From NCBI RefSeq assembly GCF_048898065.1, contig NZ_JBLWFI010000001.1:2224155-2288154 (forward strand): DNA of 64,000 nt, read 5' to 3'. Each line of letters opens with the position of its first letter. Positions within the stretch are counted from its first letter, which is position 1. Shown here one piece after another: positions 49,124 to 58,395 of the stretch. A model generated the notes under the pieces. The model worked only from the letters and a program-made list of their open reading frames with translations. It searched no databases and was not told where the DNA came from. The DNA is from Tepidibacillus_B infernus. GTDB lineage: Bacteria; Bacillota; Bacilli; Tepidibacillales; Tepidibacillaceae. Both the position numbers and the translations under genes were made by a program.

Positions 49124-52100
49124 TTACTTATCCCCCTTCGTCACATTGCATAAGCATGCCTTATATTCTGGTGTACCTGTATTTGGATCGGTTACCGAGT
49201 TGGTCACAAGATTAATTGAATCTCCGCTTACAAGACCTTTGAATCCCCAGCCCCAAGGAACACCAACGACTTCCACTTGTTTCCCATTAATTGTTAAGGT
49301 TTGGATACGATCAGTCACCATTGCCGGAATGGTTACTTTTCCACGTGCTGTGGAAATCGTGACTTTATCTCCAGACTGAACACCGATTTTCTTTGCAAGA
49401 TTTTTACTCATCTCGACAAAGTTGGAAGGCATTAATTCGTTCAATTGCGGTGTATTCCTAGTAACCCCACCTGATAAAAATTGCTCTGTCAACATATAAG
49501 TTGTTAAAACATAAGGATAGTCTTTTGCTTCACCCAGTTTTTGAATTTCGGGAACTCTGAACCCACGCAAAATCGGGTTATTTTTTTGTTTTGGATAAAA
49601 AGCATTTTCTACCGGTGACTCTTTCGGCTCATAATGAGCAGGTAATGGGCCATCTGCAATTCCTGCTTCCTTAAATATTGGAGCCACTTTGAATATGTTA
49701 GGGTCATACCCTTCTTTCAATTCTACAGATACTTTCTCTTTTTGTGGTTTTGCATAAACGGTACGGAATAAAGCACCTTTTGTATCCGCAATCGGGAATA
49801 CTTGTGAACCTTCAGGTGTATTTGGTTCTTTATCTTTGGCAGCAACGTCTAAAATATCTGGACCTATCCACTTGGTTCCATCCCACCATACAAGGGCACG
49901 ATCTTTATCTCTAGGCTTCCCATTAATGTCAGCAGATCCACGATTATAAAGAATACGAATATTGCCTGGCCATGCAAACGTCCAATTTGGATAAAGCCCC
50001 AAGCCGCTTGGATCACTATTATCATGACGTAACGAGTGGTTTCCTTCCTCTGTAATCACGCCTGTATAAAGGCCTCCTAAGCCAGAAGAAACTGTGCCTG
50101 GTTCTGCTTTTTGGATCTGTGCTGCACTATTTAATAGTTTCCCAGTTGTTAAATCATAGCCGTTTATCTCTTTTAAGACTTTCTCAAGATCGATTTCTTC
50201 TTTGCCTTCTACATGATAATCCCATGTTAAATCAAGAATTGAGCGATCTTTTTCATCAGTGCTATTTTTATATAATTCTTTTAACTTTAATAGAATCATT
50301 GAGATAATATCGGCATCTGGTTTTGCTTCTCCAGGTGGACGAACCGCCGCCGGTTTCCCTTGAATCCACCTTGCAGAGTTGGTCATTGTACCTGCTTTCT
50401 CAAAAGACATCGCTGCAGGTAAAAGAACAACCTCTGTTTTGATCTCTTTTGGATTAGCACCAGGATGTTGCCAGAATGCTGCCGTTTCCGTTTCAAATAC
50501 TTCAGAAACGACCAACATTTCTAATTTCGATAAGCCTTTCCAGACTAACTCTAAGTTCGGCGTACTAACCGCAGGGTTTTGTGCAAAAATAAGCCCTAAT
50601 GTAAACTTCCCTTTGTTCATATTTTCAAAAATGGAAATATGACCTTGGGATGCTTCCTTTGAATCCCGTTTTGGTAAGTAATGATAACCAAACTCATTTT
50701 CTGGAGTTGCTTTATCCCCATACCAGGCTTTTAATAATGCAATCGTCTGCTTCGTTCTTGTCATGCCAAATGCCATCGCATAATCATTTAATGTCGCATG
50801 TTTATCGATTGGCACTGGCATATAACCAGGTAAAATATGTGGTAAACAAGCTATATCGGTTGATCCTTGAACGTTAGGTTCTCCGCGGTTTGCATTGATA
50901 CCGCCACCAGCCATTCCCATGTTCCCAAGAAGCAATTGAAGGATCGCATACATGCGAATTCCTTGTACTCCTGTTGTTTTTTGGGTCATTCCTAAAGCAT
51001 AAAGAATGGTTCCTGGTCGATTTTCTACAAGAGTATCGGCAATTAATTTAATTTTTTCCGCTGGAATTCCCGTAACCTGGGAAGCCTTTTCAAATGTATA
51101 GTCTTTAAAATGTTCTTTTAATTTCATCAAGACGGTATCGGGATCATCAAAAGAATCTGCTACAAAAGGTTTCCCATCTGATCCTAACTGATAGGTCCAA
51201 GTATCTTTGTTATATGTTTTCTTTGCTTCGTCAAAACCAGAGAATAAACCTTCATGAAAAGAGAAATCTGGATTTACTTTGTAAAGTGCTGTGGTGTAAT
51301 ATTTGACATACTCTTCATCGTATAATTTATTCTCAATAATATATTTCACAATCGCACCTAGATAAGCGATATCTGTCCCTGGTCGAATTTGAGCATAAAT
51401 ATCTGCTACTTTTGCTGTCCGATTAAAGCGTGGATCGACGACAATAATCTTGGCACCATTTTTTTGCGCTTTTAATACCCAGCGCATTGCCATTGGATGG
51501 TTTTCTGCGGTATTATTTCCTCCAATTAGAAGCACTTTTGCATTTTTCATGTCAGTAAAGCTGTTAGTCATCGCACCACGACCAAATGAAGGGGCTAAAC
51601 TAGCCACCGTTGGCGCATGTCATATCTCGGCTTGATGTGTGTAATATTGAACACCAAGGGCACGGTTAAACTTTGTGTAGAGATAAGCTTCTTCATTATC
51701 GATTTCCGCGCTTCCTAAACTAAACATTCCATTCATACGATTCACTTTCACGACTTTACCATCTTTGGTAGTAATCGTTTTTTCAAAGGTGTTATCACGA
51801 ACCTCTTTAATCTTATTGGCAATTTTGCGAATCGCATCTTCCCAAGAGATGGGTTCCCATTTGTCACTTCCTGGCTTACGCACTAATGGATAAGTAAGAC
51901 GCAATTTTGAATTGTGCATTTCTTTTAAGGATCGACCTTTTGGGCATAATGCACCTTCATTAATCGGATGATTTTTTAATCCTTCTGTAGATACGATTTC
52001 ATTTCCCTTTGTTTTAATCTCAATCCCACATCCTACGGAACAGAAGTGGCAGATACCATATGATGTAGCCGCACCTGCTGTCATTAATGGATATGTTTTA

Positions 52101-52204
52101 TCATTTCCATTGTCTTTAGCAAAGGCTTGTTTTTCTGCTAGGTAGGAAGCTGCTACAGATGCTGCAGTAAATTTAAAAAACTGGCGTCTTGTCAGCTTTG
52201 GCAT
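49124..52204 (-). CDS. fdnG: Selenocysteine formate dehydrogenase catalytic subunit
   Basis: FdnG oxidises formate at a molybdopterin centre. The gene encodes 1026 residues if the in-frame TGA at 51620-51622 is read as selenocysteine (residue 195). Flanking sequence YTHQAEI-Sec-HAPTVASLAPSFGRGAMTNS matches E. coli FdnG around its Sec196. The N-terminus has a Tat signal (LTRRQFFKFTAASVAAS), then the 4Fe-4S motif CHFCSVGCGIEI...LCPKG. A hairpin at 51593-51605 may be the SECIS. The frame continues without other stops, and the order is fdnG-fdnH-fdnI. Read naively, it appears as two separate ORFs. Confidence 0.93.
51593..51622 (-). promoter_or_regulatory. UGA selenocysteine codon with SECIS-like hairpin
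   Basis: The UGA is at 51620-51622. Starting 14 bases after it, GGCTA-GTT-TAGCC (51593-51605) forms a 5-bp stem whose loop contains G and U, close to the position and loop type of bacterial SECIS elements. A second short stem, GCCA/TGGC, overlaps it. Confidence 0.7.
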
Positions 52205-52281
52205 TTCTATCCCCTCTTCCTGAAAATTGATTTTTCTCTTTTGCTCTAATTTAATTTCAAAATATTAAAAATATTGGTAAA

Positions 52282-52297
52282 TGTGAAATTATTCACA
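52282..52297. promoter_or_regulatory. Fnr box upstream of fdnGHI
   Basis: TGTGA-AATTAT-TCACA is an exact match to the Bacillus Fnr consensus TGTGA-N6-TCACA. Its centre is about 85 bases upstream of the fdnG start, in a very AT-rich region. This supports anaerobic induction of the formate dehydrogenase operon. Confidence 0.75.
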
Positions 52298-52313
52298 AAT
52301 AGTGTTATTGTTT

Positions 52314-52421
52314 TTACTTATTGGTCGGTTGATCATCAATGATCTCTTTTGTTGCACTCTTAAATTCCTTTAATGTTCGGTCAACAGCCTTTCGTCCCCC
52401 TCTCTTTTTATGCTCTATCAT
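52314..52421 (-). CDS. Possible 35-aa protein upstream of fdnG
   Basis: The frame reads MIEHKKRGGRKAVDRTL, then KEFKSATKEIIDDQPTNK. It is charged and probably helical, with a codon composition more like coding sequence than the AT-rich flanks. No clear ribosome site precedes it. It lies between the assembly gap and the Fnr box, on the same strand as fdnG. I do not recognise it; it may be a small gene or the remnant of a longer one cut by the gap. Confidence 0.3.
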   Translation of the reverse strand: MIEHKKRGGRKAVDRTLKEFKSATKEIIDDQPTNK

Positions 52422-52512
52422 AATTTCGTCACAAAAAAATTGTAACAAAATTGTCACATTGTTATACAAAATCTATTTTAATATGAATTATAAAAAAAGA
52501 GAATGATTAATT

Positions 52513-52522
52513 NNNNNNNNNN
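52513..52522. other. Assembly gap (10 N)
   Basis: Ten N mark a scaffold join of unknown true length. The stretch 52205-52633 otherwise holds the Fnr box, a possible small ORF and AT-rich sequence. No gene is visibly cut, but promoters of both flanking operons may be incomplete. Confidence 0.99.
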
Positions 52523-52633
52523 ATAGATTTTTCTTTTTTTTTTAAAATTTAATATTCTCATGAAGGTATTTTATGAAAAATATTGAATATTTAAACTAAT
52601 ATATATAAATCATGATTCATAGGAGGAAAGCGC

Positions 52634-53812
52634 ATGAGCCAAGAATTAATTTTACCGAAACGATTATTGATGGGTCCAGGACCTAGTGATGTTCATCCGC
52701 ATGTTTTAAAAGCAATGGCAACCCCATTATTAGGACATTTGGACCCGACCTTTCTTAATATTATGAATGAAACCATGGAATTGATTCGCTATGTTTACGA
52801 AACAAAAAATCAAGTAACGATTGCGATGTCAGGTACTGGCAGTGCTGGTATGGAAACGGTATTTGTGAATCTGATTGAACCAGGAGACAAGGTCATTATT
52901 GGGGTTAATGGTTTATTTGGTCAGCGGATGGTTGATGTTGCAAAAAGAGCAGGGGCTGAAGTGATTCAAGTTCATGCAGAATGGGGAAGAATTATTAATC
53001 CAGCTGATATAGAAAAAGCTTTAAAGAATTATTCCCCTGTAAAAGCAGTAGCGGTGGTACACGCAGAAACATCTACAGGTGCAAACCAACCATTAGAAGA
53101 AATAGCAAAACTAGCGAAAGAATATGATGCTTTAATGATTGTTGACGCTGTTACTTCACTAGGTGGAACGAAAGTTGGGGTAGATAAGATTGGGATTGAT
53201 GCGGTCTATAGCGGTACGCAAAAATGTCTTAGTGCTCCCCCAGGACTATCCCCAGTCAGTTTAAGTGATAAAGCGGTTGAAGTTCTAAAAAGCAGGAAAA
53301 CAAAAGTACAAAGCTGGTACCTTGATTTGTCAATGATCCAGGCTTATTGGGGACAAGAACGTTTTTATCATCATACGGCACCGATCTCGATGATTTATGC
53401 ACTTCATGAGGCATTAAGATTGATTAAAGAAGAAGGCTTAGAAGCTACCTTTAAACGTCATGAACAAAACGGACGTGCTTTGCAAGCGGGAATTGAGGCG
53501 ATGGGATTGGAGTTATTTGCGCAAGAAGGTTATCGCTTACCTATGCTCACCTCAGTCAATATTCCCGATGGTGCTGATGATATGAAAGTACGCAATTTAT
53601 TACTCGAGCGTTATGGGCTTGAAATCGGAGGAGGTTTAGGACCCACAAAGAATAAAATTTGGCGTGTAGGCCTCATGGGATATTCTTCTCAAAGAAGTAA
53701 TGTCATTCAGTTCTTAACGGCATTGGAGTCAATCTTATCCGAGTTAAAAATTAAGATCAATGAAGGGGAAGCTGTAAAAGTTGCCGAGAATTACTTAAAT
53801 AATCATGAATAG
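52634..53812 (+). CDS. Alanine/serine-glyoxylate aminotransferase family protein
   Basis: This 392-aa class V PLP enzyme starts MSQELILPKRLLMGPGPSDV, as in AGXT-like proteins. AMSGTGSAGMETV binds the cofactor phosphate, VDAVTSLGG holds the Asp, and the Lys in SGTQKCLSAPPG forms the Schiff base. Members move an amino group to glyoxylate to give glycine; in Bacillus the related PucG uses ureidoglycine. With glcDF in the window, glycolate-to-glycine flow is plausible. AGGAGG precedes the ATG. Confidence 0.88.
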   Translation: MSQELILPKRLLMGPGPSDVHPHVLKAMATPLLGHLDPTFLNIMNETMELIRYVYETKNQVTIAMSGTGSAGMETVFVNLIEPGDKVIIGVNGLFGQRMVDVAKRAGAEVIQVHAEWGRIINPADIEKALKNYSPVKAVAVVHAETSTGANQPLEEIAKLAKEYDALMIVDAVTSLGGTKVGVDKIGIDAVYSGTQKCLSAPPGLSPVSLSDKAVEVLKSRKTKVQSWYLDLSMIQAYWGQERFYHHTAPISMIYALHEALRLIKEEGLEATFKRHEQNGRALQAGIEAMGLELFAQEGYRLPMLTSVNIPDGADDMKVRNLLLERYGLEIGGGLGPTKNKIWRVGLMGYSSQRSNVIQFLTALESILSELKIKINEGEAVKVAENYLNNHE

Positions 53813-53910
53813 TATCGCTTCACCATAGAGTAAAAAACAGGTTTGAGCCCTAATTTTTGCAATGCTTGAATTACAGGTTGAGTAAATCTCAAAACATTAA
53901 GGTAGGTCAT
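53803..53910 (-). CDS. Possible 35-aa protein with strong ribosome site
   Basis: The frame reads MTYLNVLRFTQPVIQALQKL, then GLKPVFYSMVKRYYS. AAGGAGAGG lies 8 bases before ATG 53910, one of the better sites in the window. The peptide is basic and amphipathic. It converges on the aminotransferase gene and overlaps its last 10 bases. I do not recognise a family. Confidence 0.4.
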   Translation of the reverse strand: MTYLNVLRFTQPVIQALQKLGLKPVFYSMVKRYYS

Positions 53911-54000
53911 TAATATTTCCTCTCCTTACACACCTTTACTTCTTTGCATACTTTAAAAATAAATTAGAAACGCTATTAAAAAGAAAAGAGGTGAGTAAAA

Positions 54001-54186
54001 ATGAATTTTCATAGAGCAGAGGAAATTCTTCAAGCGGAAGAAACGATAGAGGTCTTTTATGATGATCAATCTGTTTGGATTAATAGCCTTGATTCTCAAA
54101 CAGGAACTGCTGAAGTAACAGATATGGATAATCATCGTTTAAAGGTTCCTGTTGATGAACTTACTGAGGGTAAAGTGATATCGTAA
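54001..54186 (+). CDS. sspH: Small acid-soluble spore protein, H type
   Basis: This 61-aa protein starts MNFHRAEEILQAEETIEVFY, contains QTGTAEVTDMDN and ends VPVDELTEG. This is the SspH family pattern (MNxxRAxEI...GTA...VPVxEL). SspH is a minor spore core protein made in the forespore under sigma-G. AGAGGTGAG precedes the ATG. TGCATA at 53945 is a possible -35 element, but no matching -10 was found. The terminator follows at 54213-54260. Confidence 0.88.
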   Translation: MNFHRAEEILQAEETIEVFYDDQSVWINSLDSQTGTAEVTDMDNHRLKVPVDELTEGKVIS

Positions 54187-54212
54187 GAAACTGAGAAAAC
54201 CATCAAAGTATC

Positions 54213-54260
54213 AAAAAACCATGAACAAGGGTGAACATTTCCTATCGGTCATGGTTTTTT
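54213..54260. terminator. Terminator between sspH and metF
   Basis: AAAAAACCATGA (54213-54224) and TCATGGTTTTTT (54249-54260) pair perfectly across 12 bp with a 24-base loop. T-runs exist in both directions, so it can serve both convergent genes. Confidence 0.8.
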
Positions 54261-54277
54261 CATTCTATGATATATTA

Positions 54278-55177
54278 TCAAATTATTTTTTTTATCTGCT
54301 TATCAGATACTTGCAAGAGATCAGATACAATCGACAAGTCACCAATTGGATAAATGTGAACACCTTGAACGATCCCCTTTATCTCCTCAATTAATTTTTG
54401 TGCTATCTCTATTCCTGCCTTTCTACCCCCCTGTTCTACTTTGGCAATCATCTCCGATGAAATATGGATACCTGGTACTTTTTCATTTAGATAATAAGCC
54501 ATTTTCACACTCTTTATAGGAAGAATGCCAAAAATGACATGAACTGGTAGGTCTCTTATTTTCTCTAAAAATCGTTCTACTTGGGAAAGTTCATAAACAG
54601 GCTGAGTTTGAACAAATTCCACTCCAGACTCAATCTTTCTTTTTAGTTTTTCCACTTCAAGCTCTAGGTCATCATTACCAGGGTTTGCAGCACCGCCGAT
54701 AAAGAAATCAGTTGCGCTGTTTAAAGGATTGCCTGATAAGTCCTTTCCTTGGTTGAGTTGATAGGCAATGTTGGCTAATCCTGTCGAGTCGACTTCAAAG
54801 ACTCCTTTTGCTTGTGGGTGATCTCCTCTAGCTGGTGAATCTCCTGTTAAGGTGAGGATGTTTCTAACACCTAAAGCTGCAGCACCTAATAGTTCTGATT
54901 GCAGTCCTATGATATTGCGGTCACGACAAGTTAAATGGAATATCGCCTCTATCCCCATATCCTGTTGAATCACATGTGCTAAAGCAATGGGACTCATTCG
55001 TAGTGTAGCCATGGGGCTATCTGCAATATTTACCGCATCCACAATCCCCCTCAAAAAGGTAGCCTTCTCTAAAACAGGCATTGGATTTGCTCCTTTGGGC
55101 GGTTCTAATTCTACTGTGGTGACAAATTTCCCTAACGTTAATTTTTCTTTTAATCCATGAATTTGATAGATACTCAT
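54278..55177 (-). CDS. metF: Methylenetetrahydrofolate reductase family protein
   Basis: MetF reduces 5,10-methylene-THF to 5-methyl-THF, the methyl donor for methionine. The 299-aa barrel protein has TTVELEPPKGANP near the N-terminus, HLTCRDRNIIGLQSELLGA, LTLTGDSPARGDHP (FAD region) and VEFVQTQPVYE. It overlaps the hom stop by one base and is the last gene of the S-box operon metX-hom-metF. A split or B12-linked variant of MTHFR cannot be excluded by eye. Confidence 0.88.
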   Translation of the reverse strand: MSIYQIHGLKEKLTLGKFVTTVELEPPKGANPMPVLEKATFLRGIVDAVNIADSPMATLRMSPIALAHVIQQDMGIEAIFHLTCRDRNIIGLQSELLGAAALGVRNILTLTGDSPARGDHPQAKGVFEVDSTGLANIAYQLNQGKDLSGNPLNSATDFFIGGAANPGNDDLELEVEKLKRKIESGVEFVQTQPVYELSQVERFLEKIRDLPVHVIFGILPIKSVKMAYYLNEKVPGIHISSEMIAKVEQGGRKAGIEIAQKLIEEIKGIVQGVHIYPIGDLSIVSDLLQVSDKQIKKII

Positions 55178-56496
55178 TATGATCTTCCCCCTAGCTTTAT
55201 TCCTTCTTCTTCCACCCTTTCTTCATGATGACAACTTAATGCAGGATAATAGATCATTTTTGTGCGATGGTTTACGTTTTGTTTCAATGCTAAAATTTGT
55301 TCCTCATTCCCCTTTACCAGATGGCCTACCAAAAATCCCTTTTGTACAGAGATGGTTTCTCTTTTTATCATTTCTAATTCAAATTGGTGTAGCTTTACTT
55401 GCCAAAACATTTGATCTGCACTAGTCATTGGATGATGTTGCTCATGAATGATTAACCAAAATGGATTTTCTATTGATTCTGTAACCGTGGCCGTTGTTTC
55501 TATTTCCTTTTTATGGTGATAGGAATAGGTTGGATGTTGAAGAACGTCTACTAAATCCTCTACAATTGCACTAGCTGTAGGAAGAGAGCCTGCTCCTGGA
55601 CCTTGTAAAAATAAGCGGCCAACAACATCAGTTTCAATGATGATCGCATTATCTACCCCTTCAACACTATACAATGGATTAGACTCTGCTAAACAGGTTG
55701 GTTCTACTCGGACATTCCAGCCTGTATCTGACTTATAAAGTGATGCAACTAGTTTCATTCGTAAGCCTAGTTCTTCAACAAGAGCCAATTGTTCCAGCGT
55801 AACCTCCGAGACACCAATCTTTTTCACTGAAGTCCAGTTTGGTCGTTCAGGAAAGATGATGTCACTTAAAACCATTAATTTATAAAAAGTATCCCAGCCC
55901 TCAATATCATTTGTAGGATCTGCTTCTGCAAAACCTGCAGCTTGTGCTTCCTTTAACGCCTGTTTGAAGGAAATTCGTTTTTTCCTCATTTGACTCAGAA
56001 TATAATTCGAAGTCCCGTTTATAATCCCTTGGATTTTTGTAATTTGATTCACTTGAAGCAATTGTTTAATCGTCCGAATAATAGGAATTCCACCAGCTAC
56101 ACTAGCTTCAAAGGCTAACATTACCCCATATTGTTTCGCGATTTCCTTTAATTCAGCTCCATTAAATGCCATTAATTCTTTATTTGCTGTAATCACATGA
56201 CAACCTTTTGAGAGTGCCTGAATGATATATTGATAGGCAGGATCTCTTCCCCCTATCATTTCAATGACTACGTCTAATTTAGGTAATTGTAAAATATCCT
56301 GATAATTCGTTGTAACGAGAATAGAATCCCTCATCTCCAAAACTCGTTTCTTCTCTATATCCTGAATCAAAATCGCAACGACTTCAACAGACTTGCCTAA
56401 GATATGTTGTAATTGTTTTTGATGGGAAATGATCGTTTGATATACACCAGTTCCCACCGTACCCAAACCTAGTAAGGCTACCTTAATCGATTCCAT
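55177..56496 (-). CDS. hom: Homoserine dehydrogenase
   Basis: Hom reduces aspartate semialdehyde to homoserine. The 439-aa protein has the NAD(P)-binding VALLGLGTVGTGVYQ, the catalytic region with VITANKELMAFNG and GIINGTSNYILSQM, and EADPTNDIEGWDTFYKL. Its start overlaps metX by 14 bases. Placement under a SAM riboswitch implies that this copy serves methionine; another hom for threonine may exist elsewhere. Confidence 0.94.
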   Translation of the reverse strand: MESIKVALLGLGTVGTGVYQTIISHQKQLQHILGKSVEVVAILIQDIEKKRVLEMRDSILVTTNYQDILQLPKLDVVIEMIGGRDPAYQYIIQALSKGCHVITANKELMAFNGAELKEIAKQYGVMLAFEASVAGGIPIIRTIKQLLQVNQITKIQGIINGTSNYILSQMRKKRISFKQALKEAQAAGFAEADPTNDIEGWDTFYKLMVLSDIIFPERPNWTSVKKIGVSEVTLEQLALVEELGLRMKLVASLYKSDTGWNVRVEPTCLAESNPLYSVEGVDNAIIIETDVVGRLFLQGPGAGSLPTASAIVEDLVDVLQHPTYSYHHKKEIETTATVTESIENPFWLIIHEQHHPMTSADQMFWQVKLHQFELEMIKRETISVQKGFLVGHLVKGNEEQILALKQNVNHRTKMIYYPALSCHHEERVEEEGIKLGGRS

Positions 56497-57577
56497 ATAA
56501 ACCCTCCTTTACAATCGATCCCCATTTATCAAATTCGACTAAAAAACCATCATGGCCATAAATCGTATCGATCTCATAAAAATTTGCATGACCTCCTAAT
56601 TGACGATAGGCCTCTGTTAGCTCCTTTAAACTTTCTGGCGGATAAAGCAAATCCCCTTTATAGGCAATTGCGATCATAGGGACTTTTAATAATTTCAAGG
56701 CTTCTTTCCATCCTCCACGGCCACGACCGATGTCATGACTATCCATCGCCTTAAGTAAATATAGATAGCTATTGGCATCAAAACGTTTTGTTAATTTATC
56801 TCCTTGATAACTAAGATAAGATTCTATTTCAAACGTAATTTCATCGTGGGAATTCCCCCACTCATTACGAAGGCTCCTCTGAAAACGTTGATTATACAAC
56901 TCTTGTGAACGATAAGTAATCATTCCTAACATACGTGCAAGACTTAATCCATGATCAGGTTTATCTTCCAATGGATAATTTCCATGATTCCATTTAGGGT
57001 CATAAATAATAGCAAAGCGGGACATAGCATTAAAAGCGATGGCATAGTCACTTAAATAAGAAGTCGCAGCAAGGGGAAATAGCTTATCCATAAAGGTAGG
57101 GTAAAGAATTCCCCATTCCAAAACTTGCATTCCACCTAATGACCCTCCAATCACTGCATGCACATGATCAATACCCATTTTCCTTAATGCTTTGTATTGA
57201 GCATGAACCATATCCCTGATGGTAACAAAGGGAAATGAAGCACGATAAATCTCTTTATTGTCAGGGTTTATACTTAAAGGACCTGTTGTACCATTACATC
57301 CACCAATCACGTTTGTCGTAATCACTTGATACTCATTCGTATCAATCCATTGATAGGGGCCAATCATCCCAGACCACCAACCAGATGTCCCATCATTTCC
57401 ATAAGCAAATTGATTTCCTGTCAAACCATGACACACTAATATAACAGGTGCACCAATGGAGCCTACCCTCTCATAAGCTATATGAGCTTGTGGTAAAATC
57501 GTTCCAGATTCAAGCATTAAATCTCCAATTTCTATTTTTCCATACTCATAATGAAGATTGATCTCTGCCACCGCCAT
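56483..57577 (-). CDS. metX: Homoserine O-acetyltransferase
   Basis: MetX acetylates homoserine with acetyl-CoA for methionine synthesis. The 364-aa alpha/beta hydrolase has the oxyanion region CHGLTGNQFAYG, the nucleophile elbow GGSLGGMQVLEW, an acid in KGDLLYPP and the catalytic His in YGHDGFLVEFDKW. GAGGAGG precedes ATG 57577. It is the first gene after the SAM riboswitch. Confidence 0.94.
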   Translation of the reverse strand: MAVAEINLHYEYGKIEIGDLMLESGTILPQAHIAYERVGSIGAPVILVCHGLTGNQFAYGNDGTSGWWSGMIGPYQWIDTNEYQVITTNVIGGCNGTTGPLSINPDNKEIYRASFPFVTIRDMVHAQYKALRKMGIDHVHAVIGGSLGGMQVLEWGILYPTFMDKLFPLAATSYLSDYAIAFNAMSRFAIIYDPKWNHGNYPLEDKPDHGLSLARMLGMITYRSQELYNQRFQRSLRNEWGNSHDEITFEIESYLSYQGDKLTKRFDANSYLYLLKAMDSHDIGRGRGGWKEALKLLKVPMIAIAYKGDLLYPPESLKELTEAYRQLGGHANFYEIDTIYGHDGFLVEFDKWGSIVKEGLYGID

Positions 57578-57611
57578 CCTTACTCCTCCTCTTCATCCAT
57601 TCAAATCCCCT

Positions 57612-57646
57612 AAAAAAGTAAAATCCCCTTCCTAAGAAGAGGGATT
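57612..57646 (-). terminator. Second terminator-like hairpin between riboswitch and metX
   Basis: AATCCC...GGGGATT (57622-57646) forms a hairpin followed on the minus strand by TTTTACTTTTTT. It directly follows the riboswitch terminator, so two stop signals are in tandem. Confidence 0.55.
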
Positions 57647-57791
57647 AAAAAACCATCTCTTCAAGAAGAGATGGTGATCGCCGCTCTTCTTATCTATCAG
57701 AACATGAATGTTCTGCAGGAATTGGCACCGCGTTTTATTTAAACCGGTTGCCGGGCTTCATAGGGCCAGTCCCTCCGCCTCTCTGGATAAG
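57646..57791 (-). promoter_or_regulatory. SAM-I riboswitch (S-box) of metX-hom-metF
   Basis: On the minus strand the aptamer starts CTTATCCAGAGAGGCGGAGG, then GACTGGCCC, TGAAGCCCGGCAACC and GGTGCCAATTCC, and closes with GATAAG (57689-57694). The terminator ACCATCTCTT/AAGAGATGGT with T-run is at 57646-57675. SAM binding should favour termination ahead of metX. Confidence 0.95.
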
Positions 57792-57823
57792 AATTTCCTT
57801 TATTAAATTAAATGATTAATACA

Positions 57824-57853
57824 AGAATACAATGCATTAAAACAGATTGTCAA
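57824..57853 (-). promoter_or_regulatory. Sigma-A promoter of the S-box operon
   Basis: TTGACA (57848-57853), an 18-base spacer and TATTCT (57824-57829) on the minus strand. The start near 57817 is about 26 bases ahead of the aptamer. Confidence 0.7.
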
Positions 57854-57946
57854 GGGATTTTTTTTAAATGATTCCTTTGTTTTAATCACCTATTCTGCAC
57901 AGGTTAAATATATTGTTATGGAAGCCTATATATGCGGGGTGAATCA

Positions 57947-58378
57947 ATGGCTGTAATAAAAGCTAATTCAAAAGACGTGAAACTGTTGGCTAGATTAATG
58001 AGGGCTGAAGCTGAAGGTGAAGGGAAGCTTGGCATGCTAATGGTCGGTAATGTTGGAGTTAACCGTGTACGTGCTAGTTGTTTAGACTTTAAAAACATTC
58101 GGACAGTTAAGCAGATGGTTTTTCAATCTCCTGGTGGATTTGAAGCGGTTCAAAAATCTTATTTCTATCAAAGAGCCAGAACACAGGATATCCACCTAGC
58201 AAGAAAAGTGATTAGAGGTAATAAATACCATCCAGCCACTCGAGCATTATGGTTTTTTGAACCACTAGGTCCGTGCCCAAGAACATGGTATAACCAACCC
58301 AATGCGGGGCGCTATAAAGACCATTGTTTTTTTCACCCTACTTACAGTAATTGCCCTTCCGTTTACCGAACTTATTAA
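57947..58378 (+). CDS. cwlJ: Spore cortex-lytic cell wall hydrolase
   Basis: CwlJ degrades spore cortex peptidoglycan during germination. The 143-aa protein is a single SleB/CwlJ hydrolase domain without a signal peptide, starting MAVIKANSKDVKLLARLMRA, with the catalytic Glu in RAEAEGEGKLGM and WYNQPNAGRYKDHCFF near the end. The start is ATG 57947 (GGGGTGA upstream), not the earlier ATG 57932. gerQ follows by 17 bases; GerQ is needed for CwlJ function in B. subtilis. An AT-rich sigma-E-like promoter may lie at about 57902-57930. Confidence 0.92.
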   Translation: MAVIKANSKDVKLLARLMRAEAEGEGKLGMLMVGNVGVNRVRASCLDFKNIRTVKQMVFQSPGGFEAVQKSYFYQRARTQDIHLARKVIRGNKYHPATRALWFFEPLGPCPRTWYNQPNAGRYKDHCFFHPTYSNCPSVYRTY

Positions 58379-58395
58379 AGAGGAGTTGAATTTCG

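Noticed and set aside
49124..52204. fdnG as a pseudogene or two genes split by a nonsense mutation
   Set aside because: The stop is a UGA at the exact family Sec position, the frame continues intact on both sides, and a SECIS-like hairpin follows.
53953..54135. 60-aa minus-strand ORF opposite sspH
   Set aside because: sspH matches a known spore protein family in the plus frame and has a ribosome site; the antisense frame has neither.
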